Below are positions 7,126 to 7,324 of a stretch of DNA of 7,324 nt, in pieces. Origin of the DNA: Prevotella sp. CAG:617 (GTDB lineage: Bacteria; Bacteroidota; Bacteroidia; Bacteroidales; Bacteroidaceae); NCBI GenBank assembly GCA_000438115.1, contig FR903631.1, positions 8,491 to 15,814 of the forward strand, in the 5' to 3' direction. The position numbers and the translations under genes are program-made. The notes under the pieces were generated by a model that did no database searches, was not told the origin of the DNA, and worked only from the letters and a program-made list of their open reading frames with translations. The stretch's first letter is position 1; each line of letters opens with the position of its first letter.

Positions 7126-7324
7126 CGCCCAAAAGAGTGGTTTTTCGGCTTGCGCGGGCCGCTGGGCTGACGGAAATGGGGGAGTCGTGGCGCCGCGGGA
7201 GCGCGGACGGAAAACAAGGTGCCGGATTTTTCCAACCGGGCGGCGCGGAAAACCCAAAAGGTCCGACCTTGTCTTTCCGAGATGCCGGCCGCGCCCTGCG
7301 GGTACTGACAAGAAACGGGCTACC
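7126..7324. other. Upstream intergenic region, no supported gene
   Basis: About 200 bases upstream of the operon promoter show no convincing coding sequence. Frames open here on both strands give Arg/Gly/Pro-rich translations without recognisable motifs. The stretch contains the inverted repeat at 7208-7279, two approximate direct copies beginning GCGCGGA and containing CGGAAAAC (7201-7215 and 7243-7253), and a short palindrome AAGGTCCGACCTT (7258-7270). The right edge cuts off whatever gene lies next. Confidence 0.5.
7208..7279. repeat. Imperfect inverted repeat upstream of xusA
   Basis: CGGAAAACAAGGT (7208-7220) is complementary to ACCTTGTCTTTCCG (7266-7279), giving 13 base pairs with a single bulged base and a spacer of 45 nt. 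The palindrome AAGGTC-C-GACCTT (7258-7270) overlaps the right arm. The function is unknown. It is not followed by a clear T-tract on either strand, so it is not a typical terminator. Confidence 0.4.

Noticed and set aside
7014..7130. Fur box at the operon promoter
   Set aside because: An iron-regulated operon should have one, but no AT-rich palindrome resembling a Fur site was found near the -33/-7 elements.
7047..7311. Two short minus-strand frames (62 and 70 codons) upstream of xusA
   Set aside because: They overlap each other and the xusA promoter and leader, and are Arg/Pro-rich with no plausible start context.
7110..7324. Plus-strand frame open from an ATG to the right edge (71 codons), possibly a divergent gene
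   Set aside because: The start lies within the xusA promoter, no plus-strand promoter is visible, and the Gly/Arg/Ala-rich translation has no recognisable motif. It cannot be excluded without the flanking sequence.

Overview
The window comes from a Bacteroidota genome, most likely order Bacteroidales, with fairly high GC. The evidence is: (i) a -33/-7 promoter of the Bacteroidetes type (TAACTTTG in front of the operon, TAATTTTG in front of priA, both fitting TAnnTTTG); (ii) translation starts with A-rich leaders and no Shine-Dalgarno; (iii) a TonB-dependent receptor with an N-terminal carboxypeptidase-regulatory-like domain; (iv) a lipoprotein whose mature end (C-S-E-D) looks like a Bacteroidetes surface-export signal. 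A genus cannot be assigned from this sequence alone.

All four recognisable genes lie on the minus strand. Reading with transcription, from right to left: 7324-7102 is non-coding sequence with imperfect repeats; a promoter lies at 7094-7125; a leader of about 75 nt contains an 8-bp inverted repeat; then come xusA (7013-4608, outer-membrane TonB-dependent receptor), xusB (4585-3173, DUF4374 surface lipoprotein) and xusC (3158-2031, PepSY inner-membrane protein). The three genes are packed with gaps of 22 and 14 nt, so they are almost certainly one operon. A strong intrinsic terminator (1965-1999) closes it. priA (1935 to beyond the left edge) starts just downstream with its own -7 element.

The three-gene set matches, in order and protein type, the xenosiderophore utilisation system xusABC described in Bacteroides thetaiotaomicron (BT2065-BT2063), which takes up ferric enterobactin made by other bacteria. 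In the likely scheme, XusB captures the ferric siderophore at the cell surface, XusA imports it across the outer membrane using TonB energy, and XusC, a four-helix membrane protein with conserved histidines, handles or reduces the iron at the inner membrane. The substrate here is inferred from homology. No ABC permease or periplasmic binding protein is encoded in the window.

PriA is the replication-restart helicase and is unrelated in function. Its visible part is intact, apart from an unusual Pro-Pro where helicase motif V normally has Thr-Gln. I saw no RNA genes, CRISPR arrays, insertion sequences or prophage genes. The several very long plus-strand open frames are antisense shadows of priA and xusA.
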